Source of the DNA: Cryptomeria japonica
Lineage: Eukaryota > Streptophyta > Pinopsida > Cupressales > Cupressaceae
Length of the DNA stretch: 64,000 nt
Reading direction: 5' to 3'
NCBI RefSeq assembly: GCF_030272615.1
Contig: NC_081406.1
Location: 165,149,521-165,213,520 of the forward strand
Part shown: positions 47,063-59,826 of the stretch, piece after piece
How the letters are laid out: every line of letters starts with the position of its first letter
Numbering within the stretch: position 1 is the stretch's first letter
The notes under the pieces: generated by a model
Databases searched by the model: none
Told to the model about the DNA's origin: nothing
The model's input: the letters and a program-made list of their open reading frames with translations, nothing else
Made by a program: the position numbers and the translations under genes

Positions 47063-48735
47063 TATAGTGTCGTAAATTGTACACCCTTGCTAGGGTGGTA
47101 CAATTCCACACTTAGTTTAGCACCCGCCTTAGTGTGTTTGCATCTTGCATTGTAATTTCCCTTTAAGCATTTAATTAATTAATTAAATTAAATCTAAATT
47201 CATATTTCATCACTCCCCACATTATAAAATTGGGCCCTTTACCCTAAGTGTACCCCTTTTTTATTTTATTCCTCCAATAAATCATTAAATCACAAACCCT
47301 AATTATATCCTATTTCGACCTTTAAGGCCTGATTTCACATATCAAAACACCTTAAAATCAGCTATAACTTTTTGATTCTCTCTAATATCAGCATATCTAA
47401 TGGCCCTAAAAATTTGGTGAAAAGTTGATGGGACCATGTGCACTTTGCACACGGTCCCCGCCATTTTTTCCAAAATTTTGGGAGCATAATCCTATGATAT
47501 TATAATGCTTAACCCCAAAAAATTGGTAGGAAATTCAATTGCTAGGTTGACCTAAAGACAAAATTAAGTCAAAATTAGGATCTAAGATTTCATATATAAG
47601 AGTTCTCTTTCTTCATCTGAAGGGATCTATCTAAGAATCTAAGAGTGGGTTTTGGGAGCATAAGGAGCCTTCTATGTAGTGAAAGAGAAGCCTATGTGGA
47701 TTCTTCAACAACATTCAACAACATTTCATCAAGCATTCATCATCAATTAGGAGCCTTGAAGATATTGAAGAGCAATAGGAGATCTTGTTGCAAATATCTC
47801 TCCCTTGGGGATTGGTATGATTTCATGTCTTTGCATGAGCTTCTTTACATCAATTTGCACATTTACATTCATGCTTTAGATCATTTACCATATTTGATTT
47901 AGATAATTGGAATTTTCATTTATATTTATATTTACATTTACATTTACACTTAGGGTTTACTCTCCAAAGCATAGGGTAGCTCTAGTTTCTTATCATTTAG
48001 GATCTTGCATACACACAAGGTTCTAGAACACATATTTTCAGTATATTGTTAGCTATTTGTGGAGGTGGAAATTACCAACACAGGGGTTTGACTGAGGCAA
48101 AACCATACATAGCCACCCAAACCCTCTCTTTTCAGTCACAGGTCTGCAGAAACAGGTACTCGAAAAGAGTTTCAGATCAGGAAAAGGCATAAGAACCACC
48201 CAGAAGTAACATAATTTCTCAAATCTATCAAGGAAAGGGGTGTGGTGCCTTGGTCCTACCTAGGCAAGGGGCATGGAGCCCTGGTCCCCCTCAAAATCAG
48301 TGATTTTTGGTAGGTTGCAAGTTTAGGACCTTTAGATTTCAACCTTTCAGTTGCAGTTCTATGTCACATCATCAGGGGCAGTGGTATGGAACCCTGGTCA
48401 AGGTCAATTTGGCTCAGTTTTAGAATCAGGTACACATTTTGATTCCTCCCCCTTCTCTTCTTTCAGTATCTTAGTTCCAGACATGCAAGTTTGTGCAATT
48501 TCAGTTCATATGTGCTTCATTGTTTATCTCCTAGTCTAATTGATCAATCAAACCCTATTTTTCTCATCCCATACAAAAAGAGAAATAGAAACCCTAATAG
48601 ATAATCCTTGGGTCGCTATTTCTCACAAGAAGTAGCCAAAGTGAGCTATCTCCCTAGGCTCTTTCATATTTCCAATGTGTTGGCAAAAGTGGAATTAGGT
48701 CCTAGTCACCCGATCTCACTTTTTTCGCCTCCACA
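47063..48735 (+). mobile_element. Solo LTR, gypsy type, inserted in copia integrase
   Basis: 1673 bp starting TATAGTGTCGTAAATTG and ending CGCCTCCACA, flanked by AAACC (47058-47062 and 48736-48740). The start is one G-to-A change from TGTAGTGTC, the start of the gypsy LTR at 51241 (minus). Both also share a CCTTGGTCCTA-type segment. Removing it with one AAACC rejoins the integrase frame. Confidence 0.75.
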
Positions 48736-48740
48736 AAACC

Positions 48741-49700
48741 TCAAACATTAAATTTTGACATCTATTGTATTCTACTCAATAGAATTGAATATCTTAAATG
48801 TATCAAGTGCATTAGACTTTTCTTTTAAGAAAGTAAACCATGTCATTCTAGAATGATCATCAATAAGAAGCATAAAATACCTTTCACCATTCAATCCTCT
48901 TGTTCTTCTAGGTCCACATAGGTCTCTATGAATCAAATCCAAAGGCCTTGTGGTAGAATACTCCTTGTTCTTGAATCTATTCTTTGTTTTCTTTCACATC
49001 TAACATCCTTTACATACTATATCAACTAATTTGGTAATCTTTGGTAAATCTATCATAGCATGAGTTGAACTAATTTTCGCTATGTTGTCAAAGTTAACAT
49101 GTCCTAACCTTTTGTGTCATGCATTCCATTCACTTGTTTGCACCAGCAAACAAATACTTCCTTTGTTATCCATGACATAGTAGATATTGCCATTTTTGCT
49201 TATGCCTTCTACAACCAATCTTTAGGAACCTCCATTTCTGATCTCGCATTCAGACCCATGAAATATAAGCTTATAGACTTTACTGGACATCTGACTCATA
49301 CACAAAAGATTGTTTCTCAAACCTTTACCATAATAAACACCATTTATCTTATGCTTACCATGAATGGCCATGGTTCCTTTGCCACATATAGGTGTAACCT
49401 CATCACCAACAAACCTTAAATACTAATCCACCATCATAATTTTTAAAGTTTATGAGATTTATTTTATCACCTTCCATATGATTTGAACATGTAGAATCAA
49501 TTATCCAATCTTTAGGTTCCCCTTTAGCATGCAGTTTAATATTCATAGCCATTGATCTTTCATTATTATTCTCATCATGCAGAGTACAAGACCTTTCACC
49601 ACCATTTTCTTCTATGACCAAAATAAATGATTCTTCATTTGAGTCGTCACCATCTTGATCTTCAGAGGAATGCATCTCCATTGAACAATGTCTCCTTTTA
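48741..49700 (-). pseudogene. Copia protease, GAG-pre-integrase and integrase core 5' half
   Basis: On minus: WIIDSTCSNHMEGDK (protease-like DS(G)C motif, about 49513-49470), a pre-integrase HKRLGH motif (about 49120), DLIHRDLCGPRR (first catalytic Asp region, about 48920) and LLIDDHSRMTWF (about 48860). Several stops are present. The product would be part of one copia polyprotein with the segments at 44841-47062. Confidence 0.75.
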
Positions 49701-50150
49701 CACTTATCTCTATCATCTACTCTTTTATTTTTGTCATCTTTCCTATAGTTATCTTTAATCTTGTTATCATCATCCAGACTCTTATAGTTATCCTCCCTGA
49801 AGATACATCTAGATTAATAATGACCAATTTTTCCACAATTAACATTTAAAGTTCAACTTAACATTGTAGTTTTCCGATCCTTTCTTTAGTATTCTCACAA
49901 AGTTTCTCTTCATCCATGTCATTGACATTGCTTGATTCAAGTTCATCTTCAATCCTCTTAGTAACTTTTAATGTTTATTCCATCTTCTCATTACATTACT
50001 CACTAAGTTATAGAATCTTAAAGCTAGAGAGTGATCCATAGAGCCGATCCAAAGTATATTTACTCATATCATGTGTAATAGGTAAAAATATTAGGGTTTC
50101 CACCATAACAAGGATGAAAAGTGCTAATATTTTGCTTGGGAACCTATTAC
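49701..50150 (-). pseudogene. Copia gag C-terminus with one decayed zinc knuckle
   Basis: A remnant reading VNCGKIGHY...SRC on minus (about 49845-49800) corresponds to a CCHC knuckle lacking its first Cys. Acidic, Glu-rich codons follow toward 49960. The gag N-terminus and the 5' LTR were lost or displaced by the gypsy LTR beginning near 50150. Confidence 0.5.
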
Positions 50151-51241
50151 ATTCAAAAGAGGGTTGAATCCAATAGATCTAGTCACAAACCAACAAAGAT
50201 AAGGAGTGGAAATACTAATTGGATTCAAGGGGGTGAATTAGTTTGTCTTCTTTTGTGAGTTGAATTGCTGAAATTAGGGTAAAGTGCTGGAAATGAAGGT
50301 AAAAAAATAAAAATAGCAAGTTACAATCATTAGATTGAGCCACACACCTAGATCTGAGAAATATCAGGATCATGGAAAAATTCATCCTGGTCCTCCTAAC
50401 TTTTTGCACACCAAAGGGGATTGATTCATCTCTATAAATAACGTTGATTCTAAAGATTGCACCTTTGCACCTATTTCCTACATGTGTAAAAAGAAAGGGA
50501 GATAGGTTGGGAATATGGGTTTTCCTAAGTCAAACCCTGGTTAAGGAATTAACCTTGATCAAAATATTGCAAATTCTGAAATAAACAATGGAAGGATATA
50601 CCTCAGATCTGCAATGACTGGTAATGATGCTATGCTTCTTGAATGTAATCACATATGTTGCATGAAATGTCATGAACATGACAAAACCCTAATCACATAC
50701 ACATGCTTGCATATGAATTATGTAATGTTTCTCCACAATTGATGAATGAAAAATGGAGTCTTGAAGACCTATATGAATGCTTGATGATGAATAATTCAAT
50801 CCTTGAATTCTTGATGATTATAATTTCAACCTTGTATCCTTATCTCTTCTATCTTGCATCTTCTGTGTATATGAAAATGAGAGGAGAAAGCCTCCTTATA
50901 TACTTTCTTGTCAAAAAACATGTTAATTTTCTGACATAGGCTGATACGAGGATAGGTAACCTGCTCAAATTTGAAAATGTGAAAGAGGTTCAAAATGGGG
51001 CCCAAATAAGGAGGACCATGGCATGGAACCATGGTCCTAATGAGGACCAAGGCACCACGTCCTAGTCCTACCCTAATTTAGGGATGAACTAATGGGCCAT
51101 GTGATGTACGAAGTGAAAATAAGGCCATATTTGCAAGACGTAACCATAATCACGTCTTATATAAGCATTGGGGGATGAACACTAAGATGAGGTCCCAAAA
51201 TATGGACTAAATTATAAGGGAGTAAAATTTAGGACACTACA
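50150..51241 (-). mobile_element. 3' LTR of a minus-strand gypsy element
   Basis: On minus it starts TGTAGTGTCCTAAATTTT at 51241, right after the purine tract GCTAAAGTGGGGGATAAA (51242-51259). It shares the GGACCAAGGCACCA-type segment with the solo LTR at 47063-48735. The low boundary is approximate. Confidence 0.6.
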
Positions 51242-52881
51242 TTTATCCCCCACTTTAGCGGGAGTATGAGCTTACACAAATACTCAAGGTAAATAAGATG
51301 AAAGAGATGAATAAGAGGAGAAATGAGGAGAAAAATCACAAGGAGTATAAGACATTAGTAATTTTGAGGAACTAAGCCCCCAATATTAGGATCTCAACTC
51401 ACTCAAACATATGCAAGGGTACACAAAAACAAGACCAAAAAGAAAAAGTCAAACAAAGACAAAAAAGAAAAAGATGCAAAAAGGACACACAACAAAAGGT
51501 AAAGACCAAAAACAAGACCTCAATTCAACTAGCCGAAGAGACCTCAATATTAAAATGTCTCAACCACTAATATCATTCTTGAAAAATTCCATCTGAAGAA
51601 CACAAGTGATCACATAAAAAGAGTAAAGCACGCATCATCAATGAACTATCAATAGAAAAGTTGTGGGCTCGTGAGAAGAAGGAAAGAGAGAGTACAAATA
51701 CATGCTAGATGTGTTTTTCTAGATGATTCATGAGAGGAATGATGAGAAAGGAAATGGATACCTTGACCCTTAATTTTCTAAGTTTTCCATGTTGGGGAGG
51801 AGAGTAGTAATAGTCTAGCTATGTTTAGCTAGTTCCAATCATCCTTGTGCGTGTGTAAAAGTGATGTCTATTTTCAAGTATATAGCACCCCGTATAAGAG
51901 TGTGCATCAACCTTCTTAAGATATTTAATGTAAATGCAAATGCCAAGTGGCAAATGTGTAAATGCCAAGGGGTGAATGTCTGACTTTGGGAACATCTCAC
52001 TTTAAGAGTTTCCTTTGGTTCCAAGAATGTTTAACCTTGATTGAGACATATACATTCCCAGTTTCGAGGACATCCTGTGTGAGAGTTTATTTACTCTAGT
52101 TTCAGTGATGTATAACCCCGCTTAAGACATATATCAATGTTGCATCTGGTTTTGGATTTGAAGCATCTTGCACTGAGAGTTTATTTATTCTTGTACTGTG
52201 GATGAACACCCCATTTAATATATACAAATATATGGTACAATATGGTACAAAGGGAGCGATATGGGTGCCCCCCCTTAAGATGTCGACATAGCTTTATGTT
52301 GATGTCTTAAGGAAACTTAGAGATAAGAATACCTAACCTTTAACACTAAGGAGATATCCTTTAGGAAACAATGTCATAAATCCAATCCAAAGAGGGAATA
52401 CTCTTCAAGGAAGGATAAGATAGTTGAGAAGGAGATATCTTGCAACAAGTGTAAAGGAGATCCATGGAGGAGAAGTGATATTCGCTAAAAAGAAATCTAC
52501 CTCCAAGAGGAGTTTCTTGAACAAACATAACATCTTCTACCAAAAGAAAGGAAGGGAAAAAAGAATTTATACCTTCCTCCTATTGCTAGGTGAAAAAGAT
52601 TCTTGATGAAGGATGACACACTTTTGACCCAATGTGAAGAGTAAGTTTATGATAGATATACATTTCCATGTGAAAAAGAGGTTGGAGTGAAGGATACACA
52701 CCCCTTGTATAACAGAGAATCCTTGGGCAAACAAAAAATTCACAAGGAATGACATCAAACCATAAGAAAACACCACTCAACAAATGAAAAGTAGATCCTT
52801 AGAAAGGAGAGAGCGAGGGAAAGATCATTTCCCACCAGGCGTAAGGACAATGAGAAAAATTATACAACTTCCAAAGAGAAT
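51242..52881 (-). mobile_element. Gypsy 3' internal region, non-coding
   Basis: No supported ORF. Motifs such as ACCCCGTATAAGAGTG (51888) and AACCCCGCTTAAGACAT (52114) have counterparts near 62450-62505 in the gypsy element at the window end, so both are post-pol spacers of related elements. It is truncated at 52882 by the next insertion. Confidence 0.5.
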
Positions 52882-54041
52882 TGTTGGAATCATTGAACAT
52901 TGAGAGGGGGGGTGAATCAGTGTTTTCCAGTTCACAAATTTATTTAGCTGATTCTTCAACCACCAGATGCAAATAACTAAAAGAAAAGTGTAGAAACAAA
53001 ACCCAAATAAGAATACAACCATAACACCAAGATTTTTACGTGGAAACCCAAAAATGGAAAAAACACAGTGGGATTTGAACCCATAATATTATTATACTAT
53101 GGTCAGTAGTAGAACATTATTACATGAGAGGAATGCACATGCATTCTGGCACACTACCTAGAGCTCACTACTCAATTACAAAAGGGCTTCAACCCAGAGG
53201 AAGGCTCACTGCCTTACATGCTAATACAAAATGGTTACAATGAATAATGAACCGAATAAAAGTGTCTAACTATGCCAAATGAAACTTCTGGTTAGGCACA
53301 AAGTGATCCATTGTTGCTATTATTATAAACTACTCCGTTCTACTCTGCTACCAAATATCAGATCATTAACACTCAAGATGCGCATGTGAAACTGCACAAA
53401 ATCGCACCAAGAACAATTTCACACACATACATACTCCCAAAAATATCACCCAAGACCATCTAGTATATCTGCACCATCAAAATAAATCTCCAACTATTCA
53501 ACTTGTCAAAATATAAAAATATGAAACGTGTAGCTTCAATTCGACTCAAATATTCACAAAATCATATTCTGGATCCAAAACATATGATCACATGCTTCCC
53601 ATAAGTCGGTCCAATTACCTCAAACTTACCAAAAACCACCAGAATCACCTCAAAGAATTCAATCCACATGTTACACCACCAATAATGAAGATAACCTTGT
53701 TTTACTTCTCTATCGGATCCACACATTCTAACATGCTCAAGAAACAACATCGGAGAATAGGATTGCGTGATAATTTTCTTCTCATACTCAATCAACTTAA
53801 CTTTGATCATTGAAACCAAAAGCATATCACCGAGAATGAGAAATGTTAACCAAGACTATACACTGAGTATCACTGACAAAATTATAGCAAAATCTACTCA
53901 AGACATCTGGATAGCCCAAGCTCCATACCGGATAACATCAATAGGTTGAGTTGAGATTAATGAAAACTCCTAAGAAATCTCATGCACCAGACATCATCAA
54001 TCTTCATTGGAACATCACCAGAATAGTGTCTTATGTCAACA
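52882..54041 (-). repeat. 3' LTR of the second accessory-ORF element (minus)
   Basis: 1160 bp. On minus it starts TGTTGACATAAGACAC at 54041 and ends GATTCCAACA at 52882, with the CCCCCCCTCTC stretch near its end as in 37190-38182. Confidence 0.75.
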
Positions 54042-54055
54042 ATCTCCCCCTTTGG
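54042..54055 (-). promoter_or_regulatory. Polypurine tract of the second accessory-ORF element
   Basis: On minus GCCAAAGGGGGAGAT immediately before the LTR start, nearly identical to 43276-43288. Confidence 0.75.
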
Positions 54056-54263
54056 CATTGACGACAACACTGTTGAAAATGATAAGTGTTCCAAAAATCC
54101 AAAACCTATAAGCAATTTGATAATCTGAAATCTATACACTCAACTGACTCCTTCTAAGAATGAGCATCATTTTTCACTTCTCTCCCCCAACTCTCTCCCC
54201 TTTTGACATCAATGGAAAAGGGTAGGAATCTGCCCAAACTTAAGTACAAATGAATGCAATAAT

Positions 54264-55870
54264 TTACATGAATTTAAAAATGTTTGCATAAGTGACCTTC
54301 AAGGATTTCAAGAACTCATTCCATCCTCTTAGGAAACAATCTAAAACATTTATTAAGGCACTAAGCATATATGCATGAATTTTAACACCTCTGAGATCTG
54401 ATGGCACCGATTTACCTAAAGCACCGAATGCATCATGTTGAGCTATAAGTAAGGTGCCCATCTAAGAGTGATAAAACTTCTTAGTTCTCCCACTCTACTT
54501 AACACTTGCTCTTTTTCCTTATTCAAGCCCTTTATTTTGTCAGTGAGATCTATTATTTGAGGTTCAAGGGAACCTAGAAAAACTAAATGTGGGGCAAATG
54601 AATGACCAATACCGGCTAGTTTCCCTTCAAGATCTCTTATTTGCTTATCAATATCTATAGTAAACTTGGGCAAAAAGAGACATGATTTGAATATTTACAG
54701 TTTTTAGACTTATTCTCTCTCGCTCAACTATTTTCAAATTTTGCTGCAATCGCATCTCATTAAACCTCTTCTAAACTAATTCATCTACAACCTTTTCTAA
54801 TGATTCAAAATCAATCTCAACAACACTTAGTATATTCTTTAGATTTCCAGATGGTGAATAATTGGAATCCTGTCTGAAATCAGGAAAAATCTTCTCCAAA
54901 AATTTTGTGGCTACAAAGATAACCTCTCTTTCCTCAGATTGTGATTTCAACAGGTCCTCACTTCACTTGATCTATGTGAGAGTGGCAATTTTAAGTTCTT
55001 GAAGTGGGGAGAGGATGCTCAGATCTACCAGACCATGAGAGAAATCATCCTCAACATCTGCAATCTTCTTACCTTTGTTAGGAACAGTGACTGCTATCAT
55101 GGTTGTTGGAGCCTTGTCAGTTTTCTCATCACCCTTCTCCTTCCCAAATTCTTCATCCTTATCCTTTTCACCCTCTTTTCCATCATCTTTATTATTTCCT
55201 GCATCACCCATCTCATCAGCTAGAATCTCTGGAGGACCCCGAGTAGCATCATTAGAGTCGTTGATTTCCTAATTTGCATTGGGATCATATGCAACTTCTT
55301 GTCCAACTGGATGTACAGATGGCCGATATTTTTGTCCACCAGGAACATCTGTAGGAACATATGGGATAGATGGAGTATCCTTAGGCTCAAGACTATTGCA
55401 TGTTCTTTCGGAACAGATTTTTCTTAAAAATATTTTTCCAAAATCACTTCTATGCCCTACTCTATCAAAAACTTTCTCAAAATTGTTTCGGTTTCCTTTA
55501 TGACTTCATCCTTTTTGCCGTCCATAAGCTTGTTAACTCTCCTCTTGTTCTGGAACTTGTCCTTTACAAGCTCTAGTAGATCAATGGCTTCTTCCTTAGA
55601 AATACTATGAGATAGACTTAACAGTACATATTCTTTTATTCTCTCATCCTCAAGTGAAGGTACATGTCTCCTTGCATCCAAAATGGCATACATTCTCTTG
55701 GGAATCATATATGATAATTCTATCAAGACCTTACTAAACTTATCCATATACTCTACAATGGCTTCTTCTACAACTCACTAATCTTTATCCTCAAAATTCT
55801 CATAATATATAGAAACATTTTTCAAATTTCCATCTTTCAAAATCTCATCAATTACTTGTTGCAAAGTCAT
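54264..55870 (-). pseudogene. Second copy of the long accessory ORF, C-terminal two thirds
   Basis: Colinear pieces on minus are 55747-55457 (KFSKVLIELSYMIPKRMYAI, matching FSRVLIDLEKILPNELYDN in copy one), 55211-54972 (Lys/Asp/Glu-rich, KGKK motif), 54673-54443 (a coil with KIKGLNKEKEQVLSRVGEL) and 54461-54264 (LINVLDCFLRGWNEFLKSL, matching FTSIIDSLKKGWDLYFSFL). At least two frameshifts separate them. The 5' part is cut by the gypsy LTR at 55893. Protein-level similarity exceeds what the DNA shows at a glance, which points to an old coding family of unknown function. Confidence 0.6.
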
Positions 55871-55892
55871 AGGAGGTGATGAGTTGAGACAT

Positions 55893-57140
55893 TGTCATAT
55901 TTTTATCCTTATAACTCTTGAATTTTTGTTGTATTTTGATTTACATAGTAGTAATGATGTTTTGAAATTTTACTATATGTATTTCTGATGTTAGTCTAAA
56001 CCTATTAAAAGCATGTTTTGTCTTTGCCAGTTTATTCCTGCAGCCATGTCATTTATTCCTGTTGCCATGCGGATTGTTTAGGACAATATCATATGTGAAA
56101 TTAATAGATGTCCTGATTAAATAAAATACGTATGTATGTTCTTGTATGTTATTTCTTTTTGAAGTGCAGGGAATAAATGATGTTGTGGTGGAAGTTAGCC
56201 TATCATGCCAATTGCAGGAAGAGATACTCAAGAAGATGACTAAAAGATCGAACAACAACAATGCTAAGAAGTGTAAGGAACGACATAAGAGGAGAAATTA
56301 AGCGATACTACCAATGTCTAACTTAGGTGGACATTGAAGTTGTAAATACTGCCACAGTATGTTATGACTCTGGTTTGGTTTAGATATACATTTCCTATAG
56401 CATAACTCTAGCTATCTCCTTTCTCGATTAATTATCCGCCTCTTCTTTTCAGCGTGATTTGTGTTGTCTATAGTAGATGATTTATTTTTAATAATAAGCT
56501 CTTTATCTTCTTTGAGGCTAGATAGAAGGAGAAAAAAAGAAGAAGTAGAGCAGAGGATTTTTCATAAGTGTTTTTGAGTTTCTTTTCATACTGAATCATG
56601 TAATGGCTTCCAAAGAATGATGAATAAGAATATGTTATTCTAAGCATTTAGAGTTTTTTTTGGGAAGCCTGTAAGAACTCACCCAAGGGGGCCCACTTGG
56701 TGAGTGTTCCTATGCAGTTGTTAAGATTAGTTTTCTTTTCCTAGCTACAGTAAATGTTCTTGCATCGACTGTTCCTACAGCCACTGGAAATAGATCCACT
56801 GACTATTCCTATAGCCAAACCAAAACAGAGTAATTTTTGTTTATAAGCATTGAACTTAGCCAGTATTGTTTTATGAATTTATGCAAAAGTTTTCCTGTAG
56901 CCTTTGAATAGTTTCAATTCTTGCTTATCTTTTCCGCATAATGTTAGTTGTTGTAGTAATGCAGAATAGTTGTTGCAAGAACTTAGTGCATATATAGTGT
57001 AGACCCATTTCAAGTATTACATCCCTGGGTTGACTATCAAATGAACACTAGCTATGGAAATAGTGACTTTACCAAGTGAATGTCCAAACTTCAGGTTGAG
57101 ACTTCAACTAGAGTTACTATTCTTATTGTTGGGTTGAACT
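55893..57140 (+). mobile_element. 5' LTR of a plus-strand gypsy element
   Basis: It starts TGTCATATTTTTATCC at 55893 and ends near GGGTTGAAC before a PBS-like sequence. It interrupts the accessory-ORF element. The right end is placed only by the PBS. Confidence 0.55.
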
Positions 57141-57144
57141 TTTT

Positions 57145-57162
57145 TGGTGTCGTTGTTGGGGA
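57145..57162 (+). promoter_or_regulatory. Decayed primer-binding site of the gypsy element
   Basis: TGGTGTCGTTGTTGGGGA differs from the common plant gypsy site TGGCGCCGTTGCCGGGGA at four positions, all C-to-T. Confidence 0.6.
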
Positions 57163-57264
57163 TGGTGTCAAACTAAGAACCTGTTATGGTTATTGTTTTT
57201 TAAAATTTTTTAATTAATTATTTTTCTAGCATTCCTGATTGTTCAAAAAATTTCATGAATCTGC

Positions 57265-57461
57265 ATGCATAGGCGAAGAAGAGATGTTCTAGGTAGATTT
57301 CTACCTAGTCATCCTAATCATGCTGGAATTAATTCTTCAGATCTAAATCCTTTTACTAAGCTTTATCAAACCCCAGATAATTTGAACCACCTTGAATCTG
57401 AATTTCCAGAAGGTAGTCTTCACTTCCTCTTTGGATCCCCAGAAGAAGAATTTCATATAGT
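57265..57461 (+). pseudogene. Gypsy gag N-terminus, truncated
   Basis: The ATG at 57265 opens a basic start (HRRRRDVLGRFLPSHPNH) about 100 bp after the PBS and stays open until the inserted LTR at 57462. Position and basic N-terminus suit a gypsy gag start. Too little remains to name a lineage. Confidence 0.45.
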
Positions 57462-58999
57462 TGTAGCATAAGAAATAGGAAATCATCACAAGCAATATAA
57501 AAACTAATCATTAGCTCAATCACAAAAGGCTAGAATGCAATGAATCTATCCTAAGCACACTCAATAGAGACATGAAATCAAACATTCAAAACTAGAAATT
57601 AAGCAAACCAAGGGTACGATTTAAATGCTCCTTCATGCGGCTCCATTGTTCTTCTTTCCTCTTCAAATGGTTTGGTTGTGGATCTCACCTACAAGTGCAC
57701 ATACATAATTGAAAGCAAGATTGACATTGATTATTGATCAAGAGTACTAGAAGCATAAATTCGATAGTCTGATTACCAATTAAGAATCAAGGGGTTTGAT
57801 TGAAGAAAATCATCCAATTTATAGAAGAATTGGAGAGATGACAAGATTAGCATGATTTGATTCAAATGGAAATTGCAAATCAATTATGTCAATTATGACA
57901 AATTATGACAAATTATGCACTTTCTATGCAAAATTTGTTGATTGATAATTTATGACAAATTATGACAAATTTCTATGTCAAGAATTGATTGATTGTCAAT
58001 TATGACAAATTTATGACAAATTGACATGTCATTTCCATTAATTTAGGAGAGAAATAGGAAGAAATTAAAATTAAGAATTAAGAAATTAGAAAAATTAGAA
58101 AATAGGAGGAATTAGGAAAATTAGGAATTAATAAATTGGTGAAAATTAGGAATTAGGTAAATTAATTAATAATTTGTCATTTATTAATTAATTCACAAAA
58201 GAGGAATAATTAGCCAATTAAATGAACATTTAATTGTGACAAGAAGACTTAGGATAAATAAATAAATTATTTAATCCTAGAGGAAGAAATGACACACAAG
58301 GTTAAATGATTAAATCACAAAACCCTAGAAGATAAATTAGTAATGCGAGAATGAAAATTAGGTCTTGATTGAAGATAATTGATATCGATCATGATTCTGA
58401 TTAAATGATTTGATTGATAAATATGCCAATTGACGAGGAACAATGACAAATTGATCCAAATTGACGCAATTGAGACAGACAACGATCGATGACAAATCAA
58501 TCGCAAAATGACAAAATTGACAAGCGGACAAGGATCGAAGACAAAATAGATTGCAAGACGACAGGATTGAAAATGACCACGATCAATGACAAATTGATCG
58601 CAGAATGACAAAATTGAACATGACAATGACCGATGACAAATCGATCGCAAAATGACAAGATTGAAAACGATAAGGATTGATGACAAATCAACAAGATTGA
58701 TAAGAGGACAAAAACCCTAATTAGGATTGACGATGTCCAAAATGATGACAAATGAGCATGCACATTGATGCGACAGGATAAAATCGATCAAAATCATGAC
58801 TGGATAGTGTTGTCGACAAGACCAAATTCGAAAGTGAGACAAATGAAGAATGTAGAGGAATGACTCGATGCTCGCAAATGATAAAAACCAAGTGCGTGAC
58901 ATAGAAGAAATGTTAATGCGATGCAAAAACCTAAAATGAGGCAATGTGCAAGTGTTAAAGTATGATTCCGCAAGCGTTGACCATTTTTAGGTGTCTACA
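57462..58999 (-). repeat. 3' LTR of the minus-strand PMD-carrying gypsy element
   Basis: 1538 bp. On minus it starts TGTAGACACCTAAAAATGG at 58999 and ends TTATGCTACA at 57462, so TGTAG is inverted at both ends. It contains short degenerate repeats: ATTATGACAAATT copies at 57890-58020 and GATCGATGACAAAT-like copies at 58470-58700. The open frames over these are shadows. Confidence 0.75.
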
Positions 59000-59013
59000 T
59001 TTTGCCCCTCTTT
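59000..59013 (-). promoter_or_regulatory. Polypurine tract of the minus-strand gypsy element
   Basis: On minus AAAGAGGGGCAAAA directly precedes the LTR start. Confidence 0.75.
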
Positions 59014-59826
59014 GAGACAATGTGATTTTAAGCGTTGTTTCAAAGAACAATAATGAAAATGCCCCAAACAATGACAATGACATATGCATGCCCCCTCGAA
59101 GAATTGGTCGGAAACATCCAAAAAAGAGGCCAATTGATCGATAAGAATGAAAGGAGATGATAGGATCGAACAGACTGACAATCAGAGATCGGATGCAGGA
59201 AGGACAAGCAATTTAAGGTGAAAAAGACCATGACCAGCATAGGATGGAGAGGATGCACGTCCATCTATGCACTGACAAAGAGCTATAAATGAGACCAAGA
59301 GGTTGAAAATGGCTCATTTGCACTAGACAAAGATGAGAATTTGTTGCTCTGGACAAGGACACTTGCAGAGAGATGGCGAACATTCCAATGGAAAATCACC
59401 TTGGGGAACATGTACACACATTTAGATGACTGGACGATGCGGGAGCAGCGGTATGGATCTCAAAAACCCATGTTTTCAATTTCATGACTTTTGATTGCTT
59501 TTGGGACATTGCGGGGCCCATAGAAAATGCAAAAACTGACTTCTGTGCTTGTGTAGGGCGAATCCTGCGCTTGTGTGAGGTCTTCTGTGCTTGTGTAGGG
59601 AGACACAAGCGCATGTTACCTGACACAGGTGCAGGTTCCTTGACACAGGCGCAAGAGTGCATGGAAAACCCTAATTTTGGTCAAAATGACATGCAAATGA
59701 TCCGGAACGGGGGGATAAGGGTAGGATAGGTCAAATTAGATGAAAAACATCCTGATTTGAACATGAAAATGAGGAAATGCAACCTGTAGGAGAAAACCCT
59801 AAAACTGACAAAAATGTGCCCCAATT
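59014..59826. other. Non-coding spacer between PMD ORF and 3' LTR
   Basis: No supported ORF. Three near-copies of TGTGCTTGTGTAGGG and related ACACAGGCGCA words (59545-59660) form a short degenerate repeat. An upstream region for the PMD ORF would lie here. Confidence 0.5.
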
